From: Astragalus membranaceus
Lineage: Eukaryota; Streptophyta; Magnoliopsida; Fabales; Fabaceae
Assembly: GCA_039519185.1 (NCBI GenBank)
Contig: CM076849.1
Location: forward strand, 108,939,806-109,003,805
Length of the DNA stretch: 64,000 nucleotides
Direction: 5' to 3'
A model generated the notes under the pieces. That model searched no databases. It was not told the DNA's origin and worked only from the letters and a program-made list of their open reading frames with translations. Shown in pieces: positions 51,990 through 61,411 of this stretch (its first letter is position 1; each line of letters starts with the position of its first letter). The translations under genes and the position numbers were made by a program.

Positions 51990-54891
51990 TGTAGCGACCG
52001 AAGAATCCGGAGGAGGGATCCTTCGTTGCTTTTGAACAATGGAGCTGCCATCAATATTTATTTTTAGGAAAACATTGAAAAAACCTTTGTTTTGGGTTCG
52101 GGGGTCGATTAAGTGCGGGGAAGGTACTAGCACCCCGCAACATCCTAAAAAGGTTACCTTTTAATTTAATGTGTAGAAAAATTAGTTTAAAGAAAACATT
52201 TTAATTCACCCTTTTTATTAATTACAGAAAAAACGGAAAGGAAGACTTAATAAAAACTTTAGTTTTTTTGCGCTCGACGGGAGTGGGCCCCCGCTCCTAC
52301 GTATCTCCGGGTGCGATGGAGAAATCAAAGCTACGTAGTTCTTCGGTAGAAAAAATTTGTGTGTTGGTGTTTTTTTTTTTAATTATTGAAAACTTTGCGA
52401 AACGGGAGGCCGTTCACGGTGACCAAACAGATAAATCCAGAGTGGTCACCACTAACGGCTTCATTTGAAAAAGAAAGTATTCACAGCGTCAAACGAGCTG
52501 AGCCCAGAGTGACTGTTGTAAATACCCGGTTAGTGATTGAGCGTTGGCTCGTTTGAAAACGTGCTTACCGGGAAGCGTGATAAAAAAGGAGTCGGAATTA
52601 TGTTTGTATTTTATTAACTAAAAAAAAAGAAGTTTAGGCGGATGTTTGCGATGATCAGACGAGTAACCTCAGAGTGATCACCGCTACTAATCCACTGTGA
52701 AAAAAAAGAAGGTTAGTCCTAACGGTCGAACAAGCAAGGCTCAGAGTGACCACTAGTAACAACCTATTTTTTTACGCGAATTCGATTATTCGAGAGAAAG
52801 AAAAAAAAACGGTTTGTGGCGTCACGTTGTGAATAAAAGCGGAATAGGTGATAAAAGGGGGTGCAAATAATAGAGGAGTGTTGTATCAAAAATGGGGGTG
52901 TGCTTAACATCAGCCCACAATAACATTGTTTGGGTTTTTGGGCCTTTGCGCGAAAATTGGGCTGAAAGCGGGGAGAGCTGTATTTCTAAAAGGTGGGGGT
53001 GAAAACAGCGTTTTGACGCTAGAACGAGTGCTGGGGGTGCAAATAGCGTTTTGACGCCAAAACGATTGCTTGATTTTCTTTGACTAATTGGTTTGTTTAT
53101 TTTAAAAAAAAACGGTTTTGATTGACTTGATTCTCGCCTACGTTAGAAGAAAGCGTTTGGTGAGAAAAGATTTGTAAATTTGTAAGGAAATGTTTTCTTT
53201 TTTTTGAAACATTGTCATGGTTATGTTTTTTAAAAAAAAAAGGTGCTTTTGTTTTTTTGGAAAATGATTGTTATTGTTATTATTTTTTTGAAAAGGGTAG
53301 TGGTATTAGTATTTATTTTAAAAAACATTTTTTTTTAGTGTTTAAAAAAAGGGGCTTTATTTAATCCGAAAATAAGCAATATTTAAATAAAACAACAATT
53401 TTTTTTAATATGTACAAAAACAGCAATTTTTTATAAATGAAAGAAAAACAGCAACTTATTTTAATTAAAAACAACAACAATTAATATCAAAAACAGCAAT
53501 AAAAATATATAAAAACAGCAACAAATCAATATATAAAAGCAACAATAAAAACAGCAATAAAAATATATAAAAAACAGCAACAAAAATAAAAAAAACAGCA
53601 ACAAATATGAAAATAAAAACAACAACAAATATATAAAATAAACAAATAAATATATATGAAAAAAAACAGAATTGCGAAAATAATAAAAAAAATAACAATA
53701 TGAAATTACAAAAAATACATCACATAAAATGACTTGAACAATAATGGAAAAATACCAATGACTTTTCTGGAGAGTGAATCTTCCTCCTCCAATCCTCACA
53801 TAATGAACAGCAAAAAAAAATCTTAAAGAAGGTGTTTAAAATACAAAAACGAAGAGGAAGCAAGAAAAATGAAACTCTCAAGCTCTCACGCTTCCATGAC
53901 TTGTTCTACGAAATTTTCCCCCGCCGTTTTTTTTCATTTTTCCTCTTCGTTTCCCCCTAGCCAAAAAACCGTAGCCCCTTCTAAGGTAAGGACCCCTATT
54001 TATACAAAAGAATTGCTTCCTTCGTTTTCCTTCTTCATCAACTTGCACAGTAATTTTCTGACATGATATGGGGGTTTGGGGGTAGTTGTTGAAGGGGAAA
54101 ATAAAAAATGAAAACATGTGAGATGAGGGGAGAGGAGAGTATGCGAAGGTATGGGCATGGAGAAGGTGAGAAAGAGAAATGTATGAAAGAAGGGATGTGA
54201 AGTGTGAAATGAGAGGAGGGAAGCGTAGGTATGGGGAGAGAGAGGAAATGGGAGGATGAGTGTGAGTGGGAGAAAGAGAAAAAGAAGTGATGTGTGAGAG
54301 AGAGAGAGTGAGGGAGCCGTAGGTATGGGGAGAGAGAGGAGGGAAGGGTTGTGTGTATGGGGAAATGAAAAATGGGGAAGTGGGATTGAGAGAAAAGAGG
54401 AGAGGTGGAGTGTGGAAGAGAGAATGCAAATTTCAAGGAGGAAAAAGGGGGGTGGGGTCGAATATTGAGGAGGGGGGAGTGGGATGAATGTGGCTTGATT
54501 TTAGGGTTAAGGGGGGAATTGAATGTGGATGGTTTTTAGGGTAGGGGGGGTGGCCGAATTAGGGTTAGGAGAGGAGGGAGTGAGGAGTGTGTGAGTTGGG
54601 TTATGGGTTGTGGGTTGTGGGTTAGTGGTTTTTTTTTGTTGGGTTGGGTCATGCGAATTGGGCTAGCCATTTTTGCTGGGTTGGGTTTCCATGACAGCAC
54701 CTTATTATTTTTTAATAGACCCCCCTATTTTCTCCTTTGCCTATTTTGTTTTAATACTTCTAATTATTATTTTTTGATGATTAAAACTCATAGCAATAAA
54801 AATAAGAAAATAATACATGACATAAAAAAAGATTATTATTTTTAATAAATAAAATCTCTCAATTATGATCGGACAAAATTAGGGTATTACA
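51990..54891 (-). repeat. 3' LTR of an Ogre/Tat element (about 2.9 kb)
   Basis: On the minus strand it starts TGTAATACCCTAATTTTGTC at 54891 and ends CTTCGGTCGCTACA at 51990. Both ends match the 3.3-kb solo LTR, including the GGGGTGCTAGTACCTTCCCC region (about 52135). Contents: a four-fold dispersed CAGAGTGA(C/T)CAC phrase (52440-52770), a 38-bp tandem repeat (52995-53070), an AAACAGCA array (53385-53640) and a purine-rich stretch (54110-54460). No gene; the ORF at 52054-51842 overlaps the LTR end. Confidence 0.85.
53385..53640. repeat. AAACAGCAA array in the Ogre/Tat LTR
   Basis: AAACAGCA or AAACAACAACAA recurs roughly every 20-30 bp between long A/T runs, like the array in the Tekay LTR at 2860-3215. 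Confidence 0.7.
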
Positions 54892-54903
54892 GCTGCCCCT
54901 CTT
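54892..54903 (-). other. Polypurine tract of the Ogre/Tat element
   Basis: Minus-strand AAGAGGGGCAGC directly precedes the LTR start TGTAATACCC, fixing the element's orientation. Confidence 0.8.
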
Positions 54904-55305
54904 TATTTATATTTTGCTAGGAAATCGGAGGGGTTCCGAGTTTCTCGAGGAAAATAGAAATAAAGATAACAAGACGCTAATTTTGTCCAGACTGAGACTT
55001 TTGGTTTTTTTTTGAAAACTATGAAAACTGGGTTGACTTGGAGAGAAAGTAAATAAGGATTGCTGGGGATCTGAAGGAGCACTGGAGCTCTGATGGTCTA
55101 ATTCAGAATCAATGCTTGACGCATCGACTTGAGTTCGACTGAGGGACCGTCGGGGTCTGAGGGGCATGCCTAAGCCTGAGGGACCGATGGGTCTGAAGGA
55201 GCGCAACTAGCTATGGTACTAGTAAAAACGGTCTGTTTGTGGGGTGGCCTTTTTTCGAGCGGCCGCGAAGGACATACACTGAGTCTTAGGCTGACACAGC
55301 TAGTC

Positions 55306-55545
55306 TGAAGGACCTGGGGTCGGGCGATCCGTCGCGCTCAGTGTCGACTTAGTGATCTGGTGGTATGGTTCGAAGTCGTTGCTTGAATGTGTTAATTCGA
55401 ATTGACCTGAAGGACCTGGGGTCGGATGATCAGTCGTGCTCAGTGTCGACGTAGTGATCTGAGGGTAGAGTTTGAAGTCGTTCCTTGGACGTGTTGATTC
55501 AAACTGAACTGAAGGACCTGGGGTCGGTTGATCGGTCGGTTGCTC
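55306..55545. repeat. 102-bp tandem repeat in the Ogre/Tat 3' UTR
   Basis: TGAAGGACCTGGGGTCGG recurs at 55306, 55408 and 55511; the first two copies are full (102-103 bp) and the third is partial. The minus-strand frame across it is a 34-residue repeat and not considered a gene. Confidence 0.88.
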
Positions 55546-55837
55546 GATAACGCGACATGCGATCTGGATTGAAGGACCGTTGTTGGTCTGAGGGATCTCT
55601 GCTAGACTTGGTGCTAACATTGTGATTTGGTTTGATGTAGGATCGATGCTCGTTAAAAACTGGAAGGACCGACACTTAAAGTTGAAAAACAGCAGATGCT
55701 ATGCATATGACATGCATGTAATGTATGCATGTGTGATGATTGGTTTTGAGTGGAATGATGAATGAAATGTAATGGATGACTTTTGTTTTTTTCTTTTTTT
55801 TTTTGCTTTTGTTTCTCTTTTTTTTTTTTTTGACTAT

Positions 55838-55930
55838 TTTTGCTCTTTTGCTCTTGCTTGTCTCTTTCGCTTTGCTCTTTTGCTCTTTTGCTCTTGCTCT
55901 TTTGCTCTTGCTCTTTTGCTCTTTCTTGCC
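55838..55930 (+). repeat. TTTTGCTC simple repeat
   Basis: About ten tandem TTTTGCTC/TTGCTC units following two long T runs. Confidence 0.9.
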
Positions 55931-56579
55931 CCTTCTTGTTGATCAACTCGCAGGACTTTCAACGTAAGATACGGGAGTTGCCCAAAGTAGTGCTATTGAA
56001 GTGCGGCCTATTGTTATCATTCGCCTTTTTGAAGTGATCTTGCATGTATTTATCTTTTTTGCAATTTTATTTATGAGAGATCGCCTCGTTTATGTGACCT
56101 TTAGAAAATTCGTAATAATCTGTAATGCTTGTATTCATGCACAAGTTTCACAATTCAATATCAACTACCATAAAATGTCATTTCAAAACAAGGGAAAATA
56201 AAGAAGAAGGGAAAGTGTTTGACATTAAGACTGGAGCCGAGTGTGCGAAAGGGACACTGGCTTGAGAGCATATTAAGAATTTGAAAGAAATGAAAAGGCA
56301 AAAAATACTAAGCCGATCTTTGGGTAGTTAGTGTCCTTGAAGTAACAATGTCGGCCGCTCATATTTATGACCTTGATCAACTCACTATCCGGCTTTTGTT
56401 GATTGCCTAAACATTTATTTAGTCCAACTTCCTGACCCTAACTTTTGCCTGGATTGCCCCTTCGGGTTTTCAATCCACCGGGTCGCTCTAATTTTGCCTA
56501 GGTCGCCCTTTCGGGTTTTCAGCCTAGCGAGCTCGTTTTTCTTGGCTCATTTTTTCTCTTTTCTCTATATGCATTTTTT

Positions 56580-57020
56580 AGGCATCGTACTTGACCGCAT
56601 CAGAATTCATCGGGGGCGGGAAGTATTCACCCTCTACTTTCATGGGGGTTAGGGCCCCTCCAGAGAATGATTTCTTTACCGCATAAGGTCCTTCATAGTT
56701 CAGGGTCCATCTTCCACGGGGATCCTTTTGGATGAGTATGACTTTCTTGGGCACCAAGTCTCCTTGAAATTGTCGGGGACGAACCCTTTTCTGTTAATCT
56801 TTCTTTGCTCTTTTCTGATATGACACAAAACAACCATCCTTTTGTTTGATAAGGTTTAATGGAAGTGCTACTTCCATCGCACGGGGTTGCCCCTGTTGAA
56901 GTGTGAAACAAGGTCTGATCTCCATGTAAGGTAAAAAGGAGCATTTGAAGGTTACTATCATCTCTGATATTCTTTGTTTGTCGCCGCAACTGCCTCATTC
57001 ATTTTTGGGTGGTACGGGGA
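56580..57020 (-). pseudogene. Tat/Ogre integrase C-terminal remnant
   Basis: Minus strand: STGATP-type phrase near 56890, then after an in-frame break FQGDLVPKKVILIQKDPRGR (about 56770-56710) and NYEGPYAVKKSFSGGAL (about 56700-56650), the GPY-type module, ending PPPMNSDAVKYDA and a stop near 56580. The first part is frameshifted, and the catalytic core is absent. Confidence 0.75.
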
Positions 57021-57731
57021 GGGGTTATGATGCTCGACTTGGGGTCTCCACACAAACCTTTCCCCACTGTTCGCGATGATCTTACTTGGAAGGTTGTAAC
57101 GACAGACCAAATTTATTGACAATCACTGATTTTCTTACACCGGTGGGTATCTTGTGTCAGACAAAGTAATGCGAGTGAATTTTCTTGATTCACTGGCCTT
57201 TTGGTGTGATGTTCATTCTAACATCTTTTTGCTTTCTCTCGTTCCCAAGTTAATCATCTCACTTGATCCCACGAGAAGCTGGACCACTTCATCCTCCTGC
57301 TTCATTACCTCTGGAGGAGTTTTCTCAGTTATCTTCTACATCTTCCTTAGTTTGGGCTGATCGAAGTTATGAGTCAACGATGTTGTTATTTTCAAGGACA
57401 ACTTATTTAGATCTGCATTAGTAGAAATTAAAAAAGGATGGAAGAAGAAGCGAATCGAGCGAATGAGCGAAGAAGTTTATGGGAGAATTCAAAATGCTAT
57501 TTTATTAATATTGATACTGAAAAGAAACATGTGTGCCCTTATTGAAATGTCCTAAGGCCTTGGGCAGAGCCATAGGATTGCATTACAAGAAAATTACTTT
57601 GAACTGAAAATCACAAGAAAATCGACGGTCCCCCAATTCATAAGTGCTTCAGATGCAGGATAACGGCGCACAAGGATGATGATGTCCTCTCTAGCATTTG
57701 AACGCCTTCAATAGCATTGACAAATGACTCT

Positions 57732-58637
57732 TCATGCCCCTAGAAAGGGGTTATTGCCTTCATTGAAGTTCAACCATTTGGATTCGATCAGATCCTGAAT
57801 CACATGCCTCAGCGCCTTGCAGTTTTCCACTGAATGCCCAATTGCGCCTGCGTGAAAATCGCATGTGGCATTTGGGTCGTAGCCCCTCGGGAAAGGAGGT
57901 TCAATAGGTCTCATCGGGCGGGGAGAGATTAAGTTGTGACTGGTGAGGTGGTTGAACATGTCTGAGTAGGATACGGGAATTGGATCAAACGGTACACGTT
58001 TCCTTTCTGGATAGTTTGGTGGCCCATGGATTCTACTGGTTTGGGTAGAGAAGTGCAGGGCTTGGGGACGGTTTTTGGAAGCGTAAGAGGCTTTCCCTGG
58101 TCCTGTTATGGAATTGGTTTCTCCTTCATTGTTTTCGGTTGAACCGTGAGTAATTTTCCCGTTTCTCATTCCGCTTTCTAACCTTTCCCCTATGGTGACC
58201 ATGTCTGAGAAGTTAGAGGATACACTCCCAATCAACCTGTCATAGAAGGGTGACTGCAAAGTGTCCCTGAACATGGATACCATGTCCTTTTCCAGTAAAG
58301 GTGGTGCCACCTGCGCTGCTAGTCCTCTCCAACGTTGGGCGTACTCCCTGAATGATTCATGGTTTCTTTTCACCATATTCTGCAACTGTGCTCTATCGGG
58401 AGCTATGTCGATGTTGTATTTATATTGCTTGAGGAAAGCATCGGCCATATCTTTCCAACATCGAATGTGGTTGCGTTCCAACTGCATGTACCATCTTGAG
58501 ACTGCCCCAGCTAGACTGTCCTGGAAGTAGTGAATGAGCAGTTTATCATCATGTGCAAAGGCAGCCATTTTTCTACAATACATGGTCAGATGGCTAGCAG
58601 GACAGGTTACACCCATGTATTTATCAAAATCTGGCAC
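57732..58637 (-). pseudogene. Ogre/Tat gag, N terminus cut by the Tekay insertion
   Basis: About 300 codons open to the insertion point. Retrotransposon gag core: LLIHYFQDSLAGAVSRWYMQ, WKDMADAFLKQYKYN, REYAQRWRGLAAQV. C-terminal knuckle-like CDFHAGAIGHSVENC (about 57865-57820) followed by LRHVIQDLIE, as in Tat/Ogre gag. The first codon here is GTG at the junction, so the natural start lies beyond the inserted element, outside or later in the sequence. No internal stop. Confidence 0.88.
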
Positions 58638-58885
58638 TGTAACATCCCCAAAATAATTAATGGAATTATTTGGGTGTTAACCCAATTAAACCAATTTAGT
58701 ACTCGACTGGTAAATTTATCGGGTGCTAAAATTATTTAATTGTTGTCATCGGATCGTTAACCGGATAATACGGACCAAGGAAGTTTTGGAATCGAAATAA
58801 GAGATTTCGATCGATATGGTAATTTGACCGCGTTGCAACTTAAATATTAAATAAATATATAATTATGTGTATGTGTGTGCGTGTG

Positions 58886-59017
58886 AAAGGAGAAGAAAGA
58901 ATTAAAAAGAGAAAAGAAAGAAAAGGAAGCCGAGAAGAGAAACAGAGAGGAAAAGAGAAAGAAGAAAAGAGAAGAGAGAAAGAAAGGGGGAGGAAGAAGA
59001 AGAGGAAAAAGGGGGCA
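58886..59017 (+). repeat. Polypurine (GA-rich) tract in the Tekay-2 LTR
   Basis: About 130 bases almost entirely A and G (runs such as GAAAGGAGAAGAAAGAATTA), with very few pyrimidines. Confidence 0.85.
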
Positions 59018-59919
59018 ATTCCGCTCATCAAAACGACTTCCGTCCAACACGAAAAATGCTCAGCGTTACTTCCTCTTCGATTTGGTACCAAGATTTTCAT
59101 CATCAACCCTCTCTCTCTCACTTTGCCATTTTCGAACTTGAGAGGGAAAATCGGTGTTTCGATGGTTGTAACTCAAGGGAAAGCTAAGGGCGATGTTTAG
59201 GAGCGAGCACGAGGTGGATTACACGAAGTATTGAAGATCGATTGGGTGATTTGGAATTGAAAATCAAATTGGGGTTTTTGGTGAATAGTGGTTTGAGATT
59301 GAAGAAGATGATGAATAGTGTCCAAGGAGGATTTCGAGGAATTCGGCATTTCGGTCAAAAGCGGTTTTGTGTGTCGCCGGAACGTGCAATGATTTCGGGA
59401 ATTCGGTTTTACGGTCGGAAGATTTCTCGAGGTCGAGTGGGAAGCTTTGGAAGCGGATTGGGTATCGCCGGAGCAGGGAGCGTTCGTGTGGCTACTCAGT
59501 TATTTCGGCTCGAACGAGGTTCACGCTTCAAGGGTGAGTTCTACTCACGTTTAGGATTTTTGTTTTTCGAATTAATTGACTGATCGTTTTATCGCTTTCG
59601 CTGGTCTGGAATATTACTTGATATCGTCTGTTTCGGGTTAGGAATCGACCGGAGCGAGTCTCGAGTTATGTCGTGTTGAAACAGAATTTTTGGTGGTTTG
59701 ATTTCGAAAGATTTTGACTTAAAAACCGTTAATTGGAAAATATGTCGTTTTTGATAAAATCCGTTTTGATTGAGTTTTTGATTGGGTTGATGGATTGTGT
59801 GGTTTTAGTTGGGTCTATTTTGTTGGTTGTTTGGTCTGTTTTCGATCGGAACGAGTATCGGGATCAATCGGAAAGCAATTTTTCATAAAACAGGCCATTT
59901 TTGCAATGCTGTCAAATGA

Positions 59920-59953
59920 GCACGACCCGTGCGTCCAGGGGCACGACCCGTGC
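59920..59953. repeat. Paired dyad GCACGACCCGTGC in the Tekay-2 LTR
   Basis: Exact 13-mers at 59920-59932 and 59941-59953, 8 bp apart; each has GCAC/GTGC arms. Confidence 0.85.
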
Positions 59954-60522
59954 GCCTTGTTCTGTCCAAAATTTTCAAAGTGCCCAAAATGATTCCGTTT
60001 CGATTCCAATCCTCTTCTAATCCTTTCCTAACCCTTTAATAATGATATTAGGCTTATAATGCCATGATTTTGGGTATGTTTTAAAAGGGTTTCGTAAAAT
60101 AAGTTCGAAGTTGGAATTGTCTCGAAAAACCGAATAATATCATACGTGTGCGGATATGTTTTATTGATAACTTTTGATCCGGGAACCCGATTGAGGTGTT
60201 CTAAGATGCGTTGGAAAGCTTATTCAGAGGCCTAACTGAATATTCTATTTTTAAGGCTAAATAAACTGTTTTTGATATTGAAAATTGTGTCGAAAAGCGG
60301 TCAACTAGAGTGCGAGTGTGAACTTGGATTTTATAAAATGTGGATTAGAGTGTTTCATTGATTGTCTGATTTGATGGACCGTGGGTTCATAGTACTGTAG
60401 ATATACGTATGTAGTATATCGAGTTGGGTGACGACCCATGTGTAACACACTAGGCGGGGCAGTCATGATCCCCTTCCCTAGGCTCCATGCCAATGGGAGA
60501 ATGTACTATTGGTAGGGGAGTT

Positions 60523-60945
60523 CACCGGGATTAGCATGGTTTTGCAGTCGGTGTTGTGTTAAAGATTATTGTGCGATACACCGGGATTAGCATGGTTTTG
60601 CAGTCGGTGCCGTACTTGTTGTGTTGTGCGATACACCGGGATTAGCATGGTTTTGCAGTCGGTGCCGTACTTGTTGTGTTGTGCGATACACCGGGATTAG
60701 CATGGTTTTGCAGTCGGTGCCGTACTTGTTGTGTTGTGCGATACACCGGGATTAGCATGGTTTTGCAGTCGGTGCCGTACTTGTTGTGTTGTGCGATACA
60801 CCGGGATTAGCATGGTTTTGCAGTCGGTGCCGTACTTGTTGTGTTGCGCGATACACCGGGATTAGCATGGTTTTGCAGTCGGTGCCGCACTTTGTTTGTT
60901 CACGTTCACCGGGATTAGCACTGGATTTGCAGTCGGTGTCGTGAT
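60523..60945 (+). repeat. 55-bp tandem array (eight units) in the Tekay-2 LTR
   Basis: Units start CACCGGGATTAGCA at 60523, 60579, 60634, 60689, 60744, 60799, 60854 and 60907. The four from 60579 to 60798 appear identical, and the edge units are diverged. Each unit core begins CACCG and closes CGGTG about 31 bp on, an inverted pair that could form a stem. Confidence 0.95.
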
Positions 60946-61399
60946 GATTTTAAAAAAAGGATTTTTAATTGAACCGAGAGAGTTAGTAGGGGTCTCGGTA
61001 GAGCTCACTGAGATTGTATCTCACTGTTTAAATGTTGTTGTTTTACAGAGACACAGGGACAGCGAAAATCCAAGAGGCACGAGTAGGTTGAGCTCGGACT
61101 GGGTTCTGATAGCCTAGCTTTATGTTTAAGCTTATTTCCCTTCTGTTGTCTGTATTCTAAGACATTATGTATTTAAGGTATATCTTTCTTCCGCTTTCTT
61201 GTATGATACTGAATACTATAATTGCTGATGGTATATGGTCTGAGAACCATATTGTCTTGTTGTAAATAAGACTGTTTGAGTTATATTCAGCGAAAAATTT
61301 ATAGTGATATTCAGTGTCTAAGCAGGAATTATATCTCTGATGTGTTACTAATGTGCACTTGGGTATTTTTAGTCGATAGAAATACCGGGGTGTTACAGT

Positions 61400-61411
61400 T
61401 GGTATCAGAGC
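61400..61411 (+). other. Primer-binding site, initiator tRNA-Met (Tekay-2)
   Basis: TGGTATCAGAGC two bases after the LTR end. Confidence 0.92.

Larger units (their letters stand above)
54892..58637 (-). mobile_element. Ogre/Tat element internal region, most of pol deleted
   Basis: From right to left: gag (58637-57732), a 700-bp stretch without recognisable pol, the integrase C terminus (about 57000-56580), a long 3' UTR with repeats (56579-54904), polypurine tract, LTR. A normal Tat pol needs several kilobases, so protease, RT, RNase H and most of integrase are lost. The right end is cut inside gag by the Tekay element starting at 58638. Confidence 0.82.
58638..61397 (+). repeat. 5' LTR of the second Tekay element (2,760 bp)
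   Basis: Starts TGTAACATCCCC inside the Ogre gag and ends GGGGTGTTACA just before a tRNA-Met primer site. It contains a 130-bp purine tract (58886-59017), a paired GCACGACCCGTGC dyad (59920-59953) and a 55-bp tandem array (60523-60945). No gene. Confidence 0.9.

Noticed and set aside
51842..52054. Possible host exon on the minus strand (AAPLFKSNEGSLLRILRS)
   Set aside because: Alignment with the solo LTR end (CCGGATTTTTCGGGCACTACA against CCGGATTCTTCGGTCGCTACA) shows its upstream half is the Ogre/Tat LTR terminus.
54038..54436. Overlapping long minus-strand ORFs rich in Ser/Pro/Phe
   Set aside because: Low-complexity purine-rich LTR sequence open in two frames at once; typical composition artefact. 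The same applies to 58840-59200.
60523..60945. Regular 55-bp repeats resembling a CRISPR array
   Set aside because: Units are directly tandem with no unique spacers, no cas genes are present, and they sit in a plant LTR.
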